A stretch of 64,000 bases of DNA from positions 62,937,066 through 63,001,065 of the forward strand of contig OZ026524.1 in assembly GCA_964019695.1 (NCBI GenBank), given 5' to 3'. The notes beneath the pieces are model-generated. The model was not told where the DNA came from. It saw only the letters and a list, made by a program, of their open reading frames with translations, and searched no databases. Numbering within the stretch: position 1 is the stretch's first letter; each line of letters opens with the position of its first letter. Made by a program: the position numbers and the translations under genes. Source of the stretch: Loripinus fragilis (taxonomy: Eukaryota > Mollusca > Bivalvia > Lucinida > Lucinidae). Of this stretch, positions 12,674-25,300 are shown one piece after another.

Positions 12674-12675
12674 TA

Positions 12676-13195
12676 CTATCAGGAAAACATCACTGAAGAC
12701 AGCGAGGTTGTGCATATGCATATACTCTATCAGCTATTGTTACAAAGTGATATCTGCCAGATTGCAACTGAGTTACGATCACAAATGCTGCCTGAGATAC
12801 GATCCATAGTGGTAGATGCTGTCAAAGAGGCAAACCAGTCTCTCAATAATAAATTGAATATCCTCCACCTTTCAGAAATAACGAAATTACAAACCAGCAA
12901 CATGACCCCCCCCCCCCTCCCCAGTCTGAAAATATGCAACTAAAAGTTGAAAGAATGATCTTCAGAAGCGGCTAGAAGCCGCTGAAGGTGACAGCGACAG
13001 CTTGGAACAGTATAGCAGGCGTAATCAAGTATACTGCAATTAAAGAAGAAGACACTGATCAGGTAGTACTGAGTCCAGATAGTGTCCTAAGATATTGACA
13101 GATCTCACAGAGTCGGAAGACCTGAGGCTGGCGGACAACTGAGGAGAGAAACTTTAAGCTGTACAGCAGCCCCGCAATATCATTGTCAAGTTCTA
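12676..13195 (+). pseudogene. Decayed LINE ORF1-like protein, copy 2
   Basis: Continuation of the ORF1-like frame in repeat copy 2, downstream of the inserted element. The frame is open from inside the element's right TIR to 12943 and encodes a leucine-rich coiled-coil region (ITEDSEVVHMH, then EANQSLNNKLNILHL). A C tract at 12906-12915 then shifts the frame. Beyond it the EQYSRR motif is recognisable, but the following D.SHRVG block lies in another frame. This copy lacks the nonsense codon that copy 1 has at 6073. Confidence 0.5.
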
Positions 13196-13320
13196 CCTTA
13201 TGAGAAGATTACTACCTCATATTACAGAAGATGTTGCCAATTAATATGGGTTCATGCTACCTCAGGTTACACAAAGTCATTACACTTGATGTTGAAACTC
13301 TACCTGAGGTTGGGACATTA

Positions 13321-14229
13321 TCACGCTAGAGAACCTCTGTACTCGAACAGAGCAGTCGTCGCGTGTTGGTTGTAGTTTGCACAAAAAAGTGTGCATGGCT
13401 GTTAAAATGGTTCTATTTTGGTTTATATTTTACTTCTCAAAACATTCTTCGCTGATTATGGCCACTTATAAATCCAGCTATGAATCTACTTAACAATATT
13501 TATGTGAGTTAAGCGATAGTGGTTACAGCACCTGCGTTATGCCAAAAAGGTGATTTTTCTCCTGAAAAAAGGATGAAAGGCATTTTTGTTTATGTCCTGA
13601 AAATTATTCTTTTTTATATAAGACGCAAAATACAAGTCCTTTATTATAAATAAAAAAATCGAAATCTGTGGCTGGAGCATTTTAAAATTATTCAAGCTTT
13701 TCATACTGTACGCATAGTTCTGCATGTCGGGTGTTCTGACCTAGGGATCAGGTCGTCGACTGCAACATATTGATTTCATTTAGTTCCTCGATTACTAGGC
13801 CAGAACACCCGATATACAAAACTTTGCGCACAGTATGAAAACCTTGAATAACTTCCAAAATGCTCAGCCCTCAGATTTCGAACTTTGTGCACATTAAAGG
13901 ACTGGTATTTTGCATTTTATCTAAAGTAAGCATAAATTCTAGAACCTATTCAACAAAATTCCTTTCATCCTCTTTTTCAGGAAAAAATCACATTTTGGCA
14001 TAACTCTGGCGCTGTACCGACTCCCATCACTCAGCTCACATAAATTTTGTTAAGCAGATACACATCTTGATTTATAAGTGATAATGATTAGCGAATAACA
14101 ATTTGAGAAGTGAAATATTGACGAAGATATTACCCTTTTCAACATCTAGGTACACTTTGTTGTGCACTCTTCGACTGCAACCAACATGCGATGACTGCAC
14201 TGTTCGAGTACAGAGGTTCTCTAGCGTGA
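13321..14229. mobile_element. 909-bp foldback element
   Basis: Nearly the whole element is an imperfect inverted repeat with arms of about 430 bp folding at roughly 13775. The outer ends are TCACGCTAGAGAACCTCTGT on both strands. Inner matches include ACTCGAACAG, ATTTATGTGAG, GTTATGCCAAAA and CATACTGT. TA dinucleotides flank it at 13319-13320 and 14230-14231. It lies in a sequence resembling the 33-bp repeat at 16820-17060. No coding capacity. Confidence 0.85.
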
Positions 14230-14231
14230 TA

Positions 14232-16811
14232 ACACTAACTGTCAACACTCTTCCCTGAGTCAGTGTCAGTCTAGAGGAGGCCATAGGACCATAACTCATC
14301 TGAGCAAGAGGCTCACGTTTGAGCTATTAGTATATCAAATACCTCCATCGTTCATCCGTCCATAGGTCGTCTGTAAACATTTTCAAATATCATCAATTTA
14401 GGGATGTGGACCCTACCAAGTTTGCAAAAATTATGATCCTGGATTGACAATGACGGTCACCCACTTTATGGCAAGGTTAAAGGGGTACTTGCATCTGTGT
14501 CCACGCATGGATTTTCTTTAAACTTTGCGTAATAATGACTCATTATATACAAACTATGAAAATGTATTGAATCAGATAGTTAAGAATAAGGCTTAGGAAG
14601 CAACCCTGACGTACTCCACCTTTGAGGTGGCACCTGTCTCTAGATGTCCATGTCCTAAATCTATAGTTTCGTTTATTTCTATGATTTGTCATTTAGATTG
14701 AATCCAAAATCCATAGGCATTATATTAATACCTTGAAACTATTTGGATAAATTATGGTTTACGTTTTCTGAAGAAGTGATTATAAAATGTCAATATTTTG
14801 TTTTCAAAAATTTACAAACATTCAACATTAAATTCAAAAGATAGTTATGTTCTAGTCCTTGTCAAGATATCATATTATCACAAAAACATGCCATATATAT
14901 TCTACTGATCTGAGCCAAATTTTATGAAAATCCAAAACTGGTAACTTTGTCATTTCCTACCTCTTATGGGTATAGGTCAGTTTTAGCAAAATTAATTATT
15001 TAGTTGAAATGAATCAATAACTCGACAGAAAGAGGTTGTTTTTAAATCTACTTCCACTTTTTCTTAAAGAAAGACACGTTTAGACAATTCCAAATGATTC
15101 AATGGCTGGAAATGCCCAAGGACATGGCCCCATGTCATGGCACTATGGGGCCAAGACAATGTGCATCACTTCCTAAAGTCCTGCATGATATTGTTTAAGA
15201 AACATAATATCCTTTCAATAAACGTGTGTAAACAAGAAGACCAAATATTCCTATACATCCGAACTGAACTAGAATTTTCACTTTTTGGTGCCGTGACCAG
15301 GATTTAGTGTAACAGAGTCATATCAAAGGTATCATAGAACAGTGTTCTACATGAATATGTGAGGTCCAGAAACGAAACCGTATGCCTGGAATACAGCCAG
15401 CCAAAGAATAAATGATGCCATTTGATGGAAATCAGCATCAGTTTTACAAAACAGAATAAACAGAGAAGATTTAAGCATTAATTTAGCAATACCTTTGAAG
15501 CCAAGAGTTCTCTGTGACCAAAATGGTTAATTTTAACCAATAGGATTGACAGGGGCCTATTCTTGTGAACCAGGTTTATTAATGAGACTTACAATTATAA
15601 AACCATAGATATAAGGTTCATCTCCTGTATGAACTGACTTGTCATTAGGGTTCTCTTCTGTAAGAATTAAAATTCTTAATAATGTTACATATCAAGTGTA
15701 ACATTGGTTAGATGTAGTTTTAACGTTTGGACTAGATGTGGGAAGTGCGGTGTCACCATATTGTATCATTTTGGCTAATATTATTGTGTAAGCACTTCAT
15801 TAAATAAGAATTATGGCACTTAATATTAAAGAATATTGTTTTTTTTTTTCTTTTTTTAATCAGTGATAGGGAAAAACACTGAACATATCAACTTCTACCA
15901 ATAAATGTACTAGCATGGTGATTCAAACTTAGCAAGTTTTCAAGTATGTTTCACACTGAAGCATAATTATTGTATTTTTTACATTTCCATGAATTAGGGC
16001 AATGTGTTAACATCAAGTTGGAAAAATATGTTACCGGTCCTTGAATTTCATGAAATTTTGTCTACATATTCTTAACATATATGGAAAGTTTATATGTTAA
16101 ATGGTATCTTGACAAAGACCGCAACGTGTAAAAAACTTAATTCCAAATTTGACTGAATACAAAATATACAGTTGAAAATTGGGGTACCATCTCATAAAAA
16201 TGAATACCCACCCTCTGTCCTATAATACATACAAAGCCACTTATAGTATCAACAAACTCATCAACGAAATAGTTATTTAATAAAACATTTCTTCGCCTGT
16301 TAAATGATATGTCAATTACTTTAGAAATGATTATAACTGGATACCCTAAGGTATTACGTGATATCATACATGACGTCATAAATTAGCAATGGAATTGCAT
16401 AAAAACTCAAATGCATCATAAATATAAAAGTCAATTAATGAACATAATATTATCAAATTCCAAGCGTGGACAGACTCCCATGTTAATTTCCCATACCATG
16501 AAAGAGCCCCTTTAATCATAAATACATTTATATGGGAAATCTCTTAAAAAGTTGTTTTTTTATTTAACACTTAACACCAAAACCATTATACTTGCTAGAA
16601 TTTCATGAAAAAAATCGAAATATCGGGATCTTTGGCAAACATCAAGACCCCTATGAAATGCCACAGAACGAGGGGCATTTCATATGATATTTTTTCAGGA
16701 GATACATGTATATTTGACTCCTGTTCACACACGAAATCGAGGTCATGATGGATAAACTTTATGAAGTTGATGGGGTGCCGGGACATATGTTTTTTCGTCT
16801 TCTGAAAACTC
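14232..16811. other. Non-coding stretch
   Basis: I see no gene, RNA or bounded element. Short open frames on both strands lack motifs, splice-supported continuation or composition bias. Confidence 0.4.
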
Positions 16812-17060
16812 CATCTAAATGTAGTTACACTAGATGTTTACAATTAACCCTAGGTGGGGACACTAGATGATTGCATTCAACCCTTTGTGGGGATATACTA
16901 CATTGTACCTTCAGGGAGCGATGGGAATATTAAAATAAATGTAAACTCTCTACCCTAGGTCATTTAGGTGGCGATATATATACACAACTTACAAATGTAA
17001 ACTTAGGGAAGGACATTACACTGGCTGTTGAAATTACTCTAAAAGGGGAATTTGTCACTG
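16812..17060 (+). repeat. Degenerate ~33-bp tandem repeat
   Basis: Units such as ACACTAGATGTTTACAATTA...CCCTAGGTGGGG and ACACTAGATGATTGCATTCA...CCCTTTGTGGGG follow each other, and more diverged copies continue to about 17060 (ACATTACACTGGCTGTTGAA). Similar sequence occurs around 13270-13320 and 14232-14270, on either side of the foldback element. Confidence 0.55.
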
Positions 17061-17204
17061 GGGTAAATAGGTGGGGGGATAGGGTGAGGAAAAACAAGCT
17101 TCTAAATGAGATACATTGTATATTCATGTAACTGTGTGTAACATGTGTTATTGGATTGGAAACAAGATCCAAGGGCAGGGTACCACCGCTAACGGAGTCA
17201 TAAG

Positions 17205-17320
17205 CAGGGCTCTTTATCTGCTACGTTGTACTGGTCCAACCCAGGAAGACAGGGTTGACTGAAAAATGGTTGACTGGGACGTAAAGTATCAATACAAACA
17301 AACAAGGACAGGTTATCTTG
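17205..17320 (+). mobile_element. SINE 3' fragment
   Basis: GGTTGACTGAAAAATGGTTG followed by ACTGGGACGTAAAGTATCAA and a CAAACAAACAA tail match the 3' part of the SINEs at 59897-60097 and 3557-3775. The tRNA-like head is missing or unrecognisable. Confidence 0.55.
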
Positions 17321-18216
17321 TCCCCTGGTTTAAAACATCAACATCATTTAATGAGAGGATCAACATCATTGAAATGAATTATTTTGTTCCCTGTGTGTGT
17401 GTTGGGGGGGGGGGGGGGGGGGGCAAGTTACGATATATAATTAATTTTTGAATAAAAACATTTGGACATACTCGTACATATCTTCGCTGTACTTGATAAT
17501 CATTGCTCACCATTGATGTGCTGACAGGTTAGGCCTAAATCCAGATTGATTCCGGGCTGGGTCACTTTCCAAACAAGCGCCAGTTTTCGTGGTCACCATC
17601 GCAAATCTAGGTTTGTATAATCAGTTTTAGAATTTTTTGTCATTAAAATGCCACCGAATTATAGTTTTATTCTAATTTAATGGGTTGCCGGTCAATTTTT
17701 ACCAAAACAATCTTTCAATTTGTTCCCGTGATGATAAATTTAAGCTACCTGTTGCCATCCTTCGTAAAATGGCGACTGTCACGTTCAAAGATAATTACGT
17801 CATGATGACGCCATTGCCGACGTCACATCGATGGATATTTGTTACACGACGAGCAAATTTAATTGTTTCAGTAACGGATGAAATTTCATTGCTCAATTTC
17901 TAGGGGTTGATAATTGGTGATTTCTTTTTTCTGCCATACCACGATTTCTGTAGCTACCATGAATACTGGTACATCTACCATAAATGTAATACGTATTCAA
18001 TAGTTTAAAATAGATATCAAAACCAAATATTAATGTATACATGCGTTAATTGTAAGTCCCTAATCGAAAAACAAGATGACAAGGGTTTAAAATCTACTTT
18101 GAGCTAGGAACTTGATATTTGATTAATATAGTTTCACTTTAGATGAATATAAGATACCTATGTAACTGCTGTAACAGTGCTACACATGTTACGACCTAGA
18201 GTTTCAACCACAATTT
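17321..18216. other. Non-coding stretch with poly-G tract
   Basis: Contains a run of about 20 G at 17404-17423. No gene recognised. It ends at the proposed left end of the large ISL2EU-type transposon. Confidence 0.4.
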
Positions 18217-18380
18217 TACTGGCTATAAGCAGCGATTTCGCTGGTGAAAGCCGGCTTGCAATAGCGAAATCGCTGGTGACAGCTGCATTTCAATAGCCAC
18301 TGAATTAGGCTTATCCGGCAGTGCTGTTTACACAGGTGCCAGATACTACACACAGCTGCAAGGGGTACAAGAAATCAGGG
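18217..18380. repeat. Structured left terminal region of the ISL2EU-type element
   Basis: An internal hairpin, CAGCGATTTCGCT pairing with AGCGAAATCGCTG, lies within TGGCTAT...ATAGCCA. Further in, TCCGGCAGT and GGGTACAAGA match the reverse complement of 45840-45960. Interpreted as an imperfect, structured TIR. Confidence 0.5.
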
Positions 18381-18480
18381 AACCTCATAGTTTTCCTATA
18401 GAGTTAGCCTGATCTCGCAGTCATTTGCCTTGTTTATTTCAATATTTTCACTAAATAATATATAATTATACTAAGTAATA

Positions 18481-19011
18481 ATGGCTAGCATACAGTTTCA
18501 TACAAGGTCTGTCAAAGACTTGCAACACTTTCTGAAAGAAAGAGGAGTGATTTTCAGTGACCAAAAGAAAGTTGGTATTGTGGAATTGTGCGAAAATTGT
18601 ATAAAATTAAACATTGAGGTAGACCCTGATGGTTTTTTAGAAGACCGAGATGAAGTTCTGAAGGATAAATTGCATCTTCCTGATGGTACAGTGTTGCCCC
18701 AGCCTGATACTGTGTCTGGTGACACTGATCTAGGTTGCCTACCTCCGTTTGGAATATTTGATGTCTATAACTACCTAATAGGATTTCATGATTATGACCA
18801 TGCAACATTGCGAAACTACCACAAAATGGAGGGTTATTGGATGTTTAAGGACGGGTATGTGCTAGAGGTTGAAAGTGTCCCCCTTCAAGAGAACTATGTT
18901 GCTTTGAGATCAAAAGTAAAACCAATGACAAATGAAAAGGACCCTATTTCAAAACTGGGCTATTATAAATTATGGATAATTTTGAGCAAGACCACAGAGG
19001 CGACGAACAAG
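18481..19011 (+). CDS. N-terminal exon of a SWIM/YqaJ transposon protein
   Basis: Starts at ATG 18481 and is open for 181 codons to a stop at 19024. A better exon end is 19011, where AAG|GT is a plausible splice donor. The first ~45 residues resemble a SAP-like segment (SVKDLQHFLKERGV, then KKVGIVELCENC). The rest matches my memory of the N-terminal region of invertebrate SWIM-YqaJ proteins: KL.LPDG, LPPFGIFDVYNYL, YDHATLRNYHKMEGYWMFKD, VKP, KDP, LGYYKLWIIL. In that family a SWIM zinc finger follows immediately; here the tandem array starts instead. The CRH half of the SWIM motif reappears at 42148. Phase (0 here, needing 2 nt at 42138) implies a missing short middle exon carrying the CxC half, which I could not find. 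Confidence 0.75.
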
Positions 19012-19935
19012 GTCTCACAGTACTAATGCTTTTTCCTAAATAGTTTAATGCTCAAAATACACACGTTATTTCTACAGGACATCTCTTTGATCATTAATCA
19101 ACACTCATCTCTGTTCAAAAACTCAAGAGAAACAAAATAAACAGTGAAAGCCCAGGTTTTGCCAGATTGATTTTCTAAAATATTTTAGAGTTTGTGGAGA
19201 CCGTACTTTTTTTCAAATTTCCTGCCGCTCCCGCCCAAGAATACACTGACCTGGAAAAATACTTTTCCCAAAGTGGAAACAATACATAATTGACTGAAAC
19301 TTACAGGAGCTGTCTGGCTAAAAGAGAGCTTCTAGTATGTAAAATAAATCATGACCAGGTATCAGCAGAGCAAAAATTGGGGTTGACCAAAGTACGCCCG
19401 TATTTGTTTCTAATGCGCATAAATCCTATTGCACCCACACTCACGGTGCCTAATTGTACAGTGATACCTTGAAGGTCTCACAGTACTAATGCTTTTTCCT
19501 ATATAGTTTAATGCTCAAAATACACACGTTATTTCTACAGGACATCTCTTTGATCATTAATAAACACTCATTTCTGTTCAAAAACTCAAGAGAAACAAAA
19601 TAAACAGTGAAAGCCCAGGTTTCGCCAGATTGTTTTTCTAAAATATTTTAGAGTTTGTGGAGACCGTACTTTTTTTCAAATTTCCTGCCGCTCCCGCCCA
19701 AGGATACACTGACCTGGAAAAATACTTTTACCAAAGTGGAAACAATACATAATTGACTGAAACTTACAGGAGCTGTCTGGCTAAAAGAGAGCTTCTAGTA
19801 TGTAAAATAAATCATGACCAGGTATCAGCAGAGCAAAAATTGGGGTTGACCAAAGTACGCCCGTATTTGTTTCTAATGCGCATAAATCCTATTGCACCCA
19901 CACTCACGGTGCCTAATTGTACAGTGATACCTTGA
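19010..19935 (+). repeat. Array segment: monomers A1-A2
   Basis: Two 463-bp A units in tandem, the only A-A junction in the array. Both are the CATAAATCCTATTG subtype, three bases longer than A3-A5. A1 begins exactly at the proposed splice donor of the upstream exon. Confidence 0.9.
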
Positions 19936-22900
19936 AGATTACATTTAACATTCTTAATTGAAAACCTACCTATCTGCATATAAAGCCTTCTATAATAAAA
20001 CAAAATAGCACACAAAAGGTCACCTTGAGGAACCCCAGATACAGAACATGCCTCAAAGATATTCCTTCATGGACAGCCGTTTTTGGCAATTTTTTCAAGA
20101 AAACATTACTGTTTTACAGAAAGATTTAAATCTCAGATATCTGACTTTAAAAGACGGTTTGAACAACTTTTAAACACATTGACGTGCATATGACATAGAA
20201 ATATTTAAAAAAAAGTAAGACATCTGGCTCAATGCAAATATTTATCTAGCTCCAGATAAGTAAAAACTGCGCAGCCGATGCGATTCATTTAACTAAATCA
20301 ATGCAGAATAAGCTGAAGAAAAAAGTATTTTGGCCAACAAATGTTTAAAATGCCTAATCAAAAGGCGCATAAATATCTGCAAGTGGATTTGCAAAGAGTA
20401 TACAATGTATATCACATCACATATCAGTGTAATATAGAATTTAAGCCAGTAGCAGTGTGACTAAATATAGAATTTAAGCCGACATCAATGAGACTACAGA
20501 TGAACTGCTCGCACGGCTAATCGACAGCAGCAAAAATATCAAATTAGCCATAATCAGCTGTTAGAAGCTGGCAAAAGTGGTCAGTCCTGTAGGATGTGCT
20601 TGAAAAATGATTCAATTCTTTGGTTCAAGATAGATACAATCGAAAGTGTTGTTTTTCTTTTCTATAATTATGTGCTGGCTCGCTCCGTATGAGACACTAT
20701 GTCAGGTACAGTGTAAAGGTGTGGGTGGGGTAAGGTTTTTCAACAACAGCAGGACAAGAAGCTTATTAGTGTAAGAAGTGCTTTCCTTAATCATTCAATC
20801 CAGATATACAGTCCACAGACATGACAATAATTTGGTAATCTATGTGTGTACCAAAAGCCTCTCAATGTTGATACCGTACGGTTCAGTACTGTGATCATCT
20901 GGTTGCATACATCGGCTGTTGTGACTAACCTTGCAGGTCCTTGGTAAAGAAGAAAATCGTTTAATTCACATTAACAATGCACTGGGCAGTTAGGAACGAC
21001 CTATTTCTATTTTTAAATGCAAGTTCCTGGCTTCCCTATTAAACTGTGGGATGGCTTGTCTTCAATGTCAATAAACTGCATTTCCTACAGTCTGTTTCCC
21101 TCGAGCAATATTCAATCTTTGCCCGAAAAATCATCAAAAAATTATCAAATTGGGCATCTTTTGATTCTATTTTTATCATAATTTACATATTCATCAAAAA
21201 ATCAAAACAAACCCAGCCTGCGTCAGTCAGACCATAACAACAAGCGTTCGGAAGATATGATCAAGTTATTTCTTCAAGATTACATTTAACATTCTTAATT
21301 GAAATCCTACCTATCTGCATATAAGCCCTTCTATAATCAAACAAAATAGCACACAAAAGGTCACCTTGAGGAACCCCAGATACAGAACATGCCTCAAAGA
21401 TATTCCTACACGGACAGCCGTTTTTGGCAATTTGTTCAGGAAAACATTACTGTTTTACAGAAAGATTTAAATCTCAGATATCTGACTTTAAAAGATGGTT
21501 TGAACAACTTTTAAACAAATTGACGTGCATATGACATAGAAATATTCAAAAATAAGTAAGAAATCTGGCTCAATGCAAATATTTATCTAGCTCCAGATAA
21601 GTAAAAACTGCGCAGCCGATGCGATTCATTTAACTAAATCAATGCAGAATAAGATGAAGAAAAATGTAATTTGGCCATCAAATGTTTAAAATGCCTAATC
21701 AAAAGGCGCATAAATATCTGCAAGTGGATTTGCAAAGAGTATACAATGTATATCACATCACATATCAGTGTAATATAGAATTTAAGCCAGTAGCAGTGTG
21801 ACTAAATATAGAATTTAAGCCGACATCAAAGAGACTACAGATGAACTGCTCGCACGGCTAATCGACAGCAGCAAAAATATCAAATCAGCCATAATCAGCT
21901 GTTAGAAGCTAGCAAAAGTGGTCAGTCCTGTAGGATGTGCTTGAAAAATGATTCAATTCTTTGGTTCAAGATAGATACAATCGAAAGTGTTGTTTTTTCT
22001 TTTCTATAATTATGTGCTGGCTCGCTCCGTATGAGACTTTATGTCAGGTACAGTGTAAAGGTGTGGGTGGGGTAAGGTTTTTCAACAACAGCAGGACAAG
22101 AAGCTTATTAGTGTAAGAAGTGCTTTCCTTAATCATTCAATCCAGATATACAGTCCACAGACATGACAATAATTTGGTAATCTATGTGTGTACCAAAAGC
22201 CTCTCAATGTTGATACCGTACGGTTCAGTACTGTGATCATCTGGTTGCATACATCGGCTGTTGTGACTAATCTTGCAGGTCCTCGGTAAAGCAGAAAATC
22301 GTTTAATTCACATTAACAATGCACTGGGCAGTTTGGAACGACCTATTTCTATTTTTAAATGCAAGTTCCTGGCTTCCCTATTGAACTGTGGGATGGCTTG
22401 TCTTCAATGTCAATAAACTGCATTTCCTACAGTCTGTTTCCCTCGAGCAATATTCAATCTTTGCCCGCAAAATCATCAAAAAATTATCAAATTGGGCATC
22501 TTTTGTTTCTTTTTTTATCATAATTTACATATTCATCAAAAAATCAAAACAAACCCAGCCTGCGTCAGTCAGACCATAACAACAAGCGTTCGGAAGATAT
22601 GATCAAGTTATTTCTTGAAGATTACATTTAACATTCTTAATTGAAAACCTACCTATCTGCATATAAAGCCTTCTATAATAAAACAAAATAGCACACAAAA
22701 GGTCACCTTGAGGAACTCCAGATACAGAACATGCCTCAAAGATATTCCTACACGGACAGCCGTTTTTGGCAATTTTTTCAGGAAAACATTACTGTTTTAC
22801 AGAAAGATTTAAATCTCAGATATCTGACTTTAAAAGACGGTTTGAACAACTTTTAAACAAATTGACGTAAATATGACATAGAAATATTTATAAAAATTAA

Positions 22901-25300
22901 GAAATCTGGCTCAATGCAAATATTTATCTAGCTCCAGATAAGTAAAAACTGCGCAGCCGATGTGATTCATTTAACTAGATCAATGCAGAATAAGCTGAAG
23001 AAAAATGTATTTTGGCCAACAAATGTTTAAAATGCCTAATCAAAAGGCGCATAAATATCTGCAAGTGGATTTGCAAAGAGTATACAATGTTATATCACAT
23101 CACATATCAGTGTAATATAGAATTTAAGCCAGTAGCAGTGTGACTAAATATAGAATTTAAGCCGACATCAATGAGACTACAGATGAACTGCTCGCACGGC
23201 TAATCGACAGCAGCAAAAATATCAAATCAGCCATAATCAGCTGTTAGAAGCTGGCAAAAGTGGTCAGTCCTGTAGGATGTGCTTGAAAAATGATTCAATT
23301 CTTTGGTTCAAGATAGATACAATCGAAAGTGTTGTTTTTTCTTTTCTATAATTATGTGCTGGCTCGCTCCGTATGAGACACTATGTCAGGTACAGTGTAA
23401 AGGTGTGGGTGGGGTAAGGTTTTTCAACAACAGCAGGACAAGAAGCTTATTAGTGTAAGAAGTGCTTTCCTTAATCATTCAATCCAGATATACAGTCCAC
23501 AGACATGACAATAATTTGGTAATCTATGTGTGTACCAAAAGCCTCTCAATGTTGATACCGTACGGTTCAGTACTGTGATCATCTGGTTGCATACATCGGC
23601 TGTTGTGACTAATCTTGCAGGTCCTCGGTAAAGAAGAAAATCGTTTAATTCACATTAACAATGCACTGGGCAGTTAGGAACGACCTATTTCTATTTTTAA
23701 ATGCAAGTTCCTGGCTTCCCTATTGAACTGTGGGATGGCTTGTCTTCAATGTCAATAAACTGCATTTCCTACAGTCTGTTTCCCTCGAGCAATATTCAAT
23801 CTTTGCCCGCAAAATCATCAAAAAATTATCAAATTGGGCATCTTTTGTTTCTTTTTTTATCATAATTTACATATTCATCAAAAAATCAAAACAAACCCAG
23901 CCTGCGTCAGTCAGACCATAACAACAAGCGTTCGGAAGATATGATCAAGTTATTTCTTGAAGATTACATTTAACATTCTTAATTGAAAACCTACCTATCT
24001 GCATATAAAGCCTTCTATAATAAAACAAAATAGCACACGAAAGGTCACCTTGAGGAACTCCAGATACAAAACATGCCTCAAAGATATTCCTACACGGACA
24101 GCCGTTTTTGGCAATTTTTTCAGGAAAACATTACTGTTTTACAGAAAGATTTAAATCTCAGATATCTGACTTTAAAAGACGGTTTGAACAACTTTTAAAC
24201 AAATTGACGTGAATATGACATAGAAATATTTATAAAAATTAAGAAATCTGGCTCAATGCAAATATTTATCTAGCTCCAGATAAGTAAAAACTGCGCAGCC
24301 GATGTGATTCATTTAACTAAATCAATGCAGAATAAGCTGAAGAAAAATGTATTTTGGCCAACAAATGTTTAAAATGCCTAATCAAAAGGCGCATAAATAT
24401 CTGCAAGTGGATTTGCAAAGAGTATACAATGTATATCACATCACATATCAGTGTAATATAGAATTTAAGCCAGTAGCAGTGTGACTAAATATAGAATTTA
24501 AGCCGACATCAATGAGACTACAGATGAACTGCTCGCACGGCTAATCGACAGCAGCAAAAATATCAAATCAGCAATAATCAGCTGTTAGAAGCTGGCAAAA
24601 GTGGTAAGTCCTGTAGGATGTGCTTGAAAAATGATTCAATTCTTTGGTTCAAGGTAGATACAATCGAAAGTGTTGTTTTTTCTTTTCTAAAATTATGTGC
24701 TGGCTCGCTCTGTATGAGACACTATGTCAGGTACAGTGTAAAGGTGTGGGTGGGGTAAGGTTTTTCAACAACAGCAGGACAAGAAGCTTATTAGTGTAAG
24801 AAGTACTTTCCTTAATCATTCAATCCAGATATACAGTCCACAGACATGACAATAATTTGGTAATCTATGTGTGTACCAAAAGCCTCTCAATATTGATACC
24901 GTACGGTTCAGTACTGTGATCATCTGGTTGCATACATCGGCTGTTGTGACTAACCTTGCAGGTCCTCGGTAAAGAAGAAAATCGTTAATTCACATTAACA
25001 ATGCAGTGGGCAGTTAGGAACGACCTATTTCTATTTTTAAATGCAAGTTCCTGGCTTCCCTATTCAACTGTGGGATGGCTTGTCTTCAATGTCAATAAAC
25101 TGCATTTCCTACAGTCTGTTTCCCTCGAGCAATATTCAATCTTTGCCCGAAAAATCATCAAAAAATTATCAAATTGGGCATCTTTTGTTTCTATTTTTAT
25201 CATAATTTACATATTCATCAAAAAATCAAAACAAACCCAGCCTGCGTCAGTCAGACCATAACAACAAGCGTTCGGAAGATATGATCAAGTTATTTCTTCA
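19936..25300 (+). repeat. Array segment: monomers B1-B4
   Basis: Four B units of 1341, 1342, 1342 and 1340 bp. B2 and B3 are subtype alpha (TCTATAATTATG, CTCCGTATGAG, CAATGTTGATACC). B4 is subtype beta (TCTAAAATTATG, CTCTGTATGAG, CAATATTGATACC) and precedes an A unit. B1 is more diverged. Confidence 0.9.

Larger units (their letters stand above)
10115..13202 (+). mobile_element. ~2.06-kb retroelement-like repeat, copy 2 (interrupted)
   Basis: The same repeat as 4425-6487, at high identity throughout and 5.69 kb downstream in direct orientation. It is split between 11642 and 12674 by a 1031-bp TA-flanked element. After removing the insert the length is about 2055 bp, against 2063 bp for copy 1. 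Two independent insertions or a local duplication could explain the pair. The flanks differ, which favours insertion. Confidence 0.7.
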
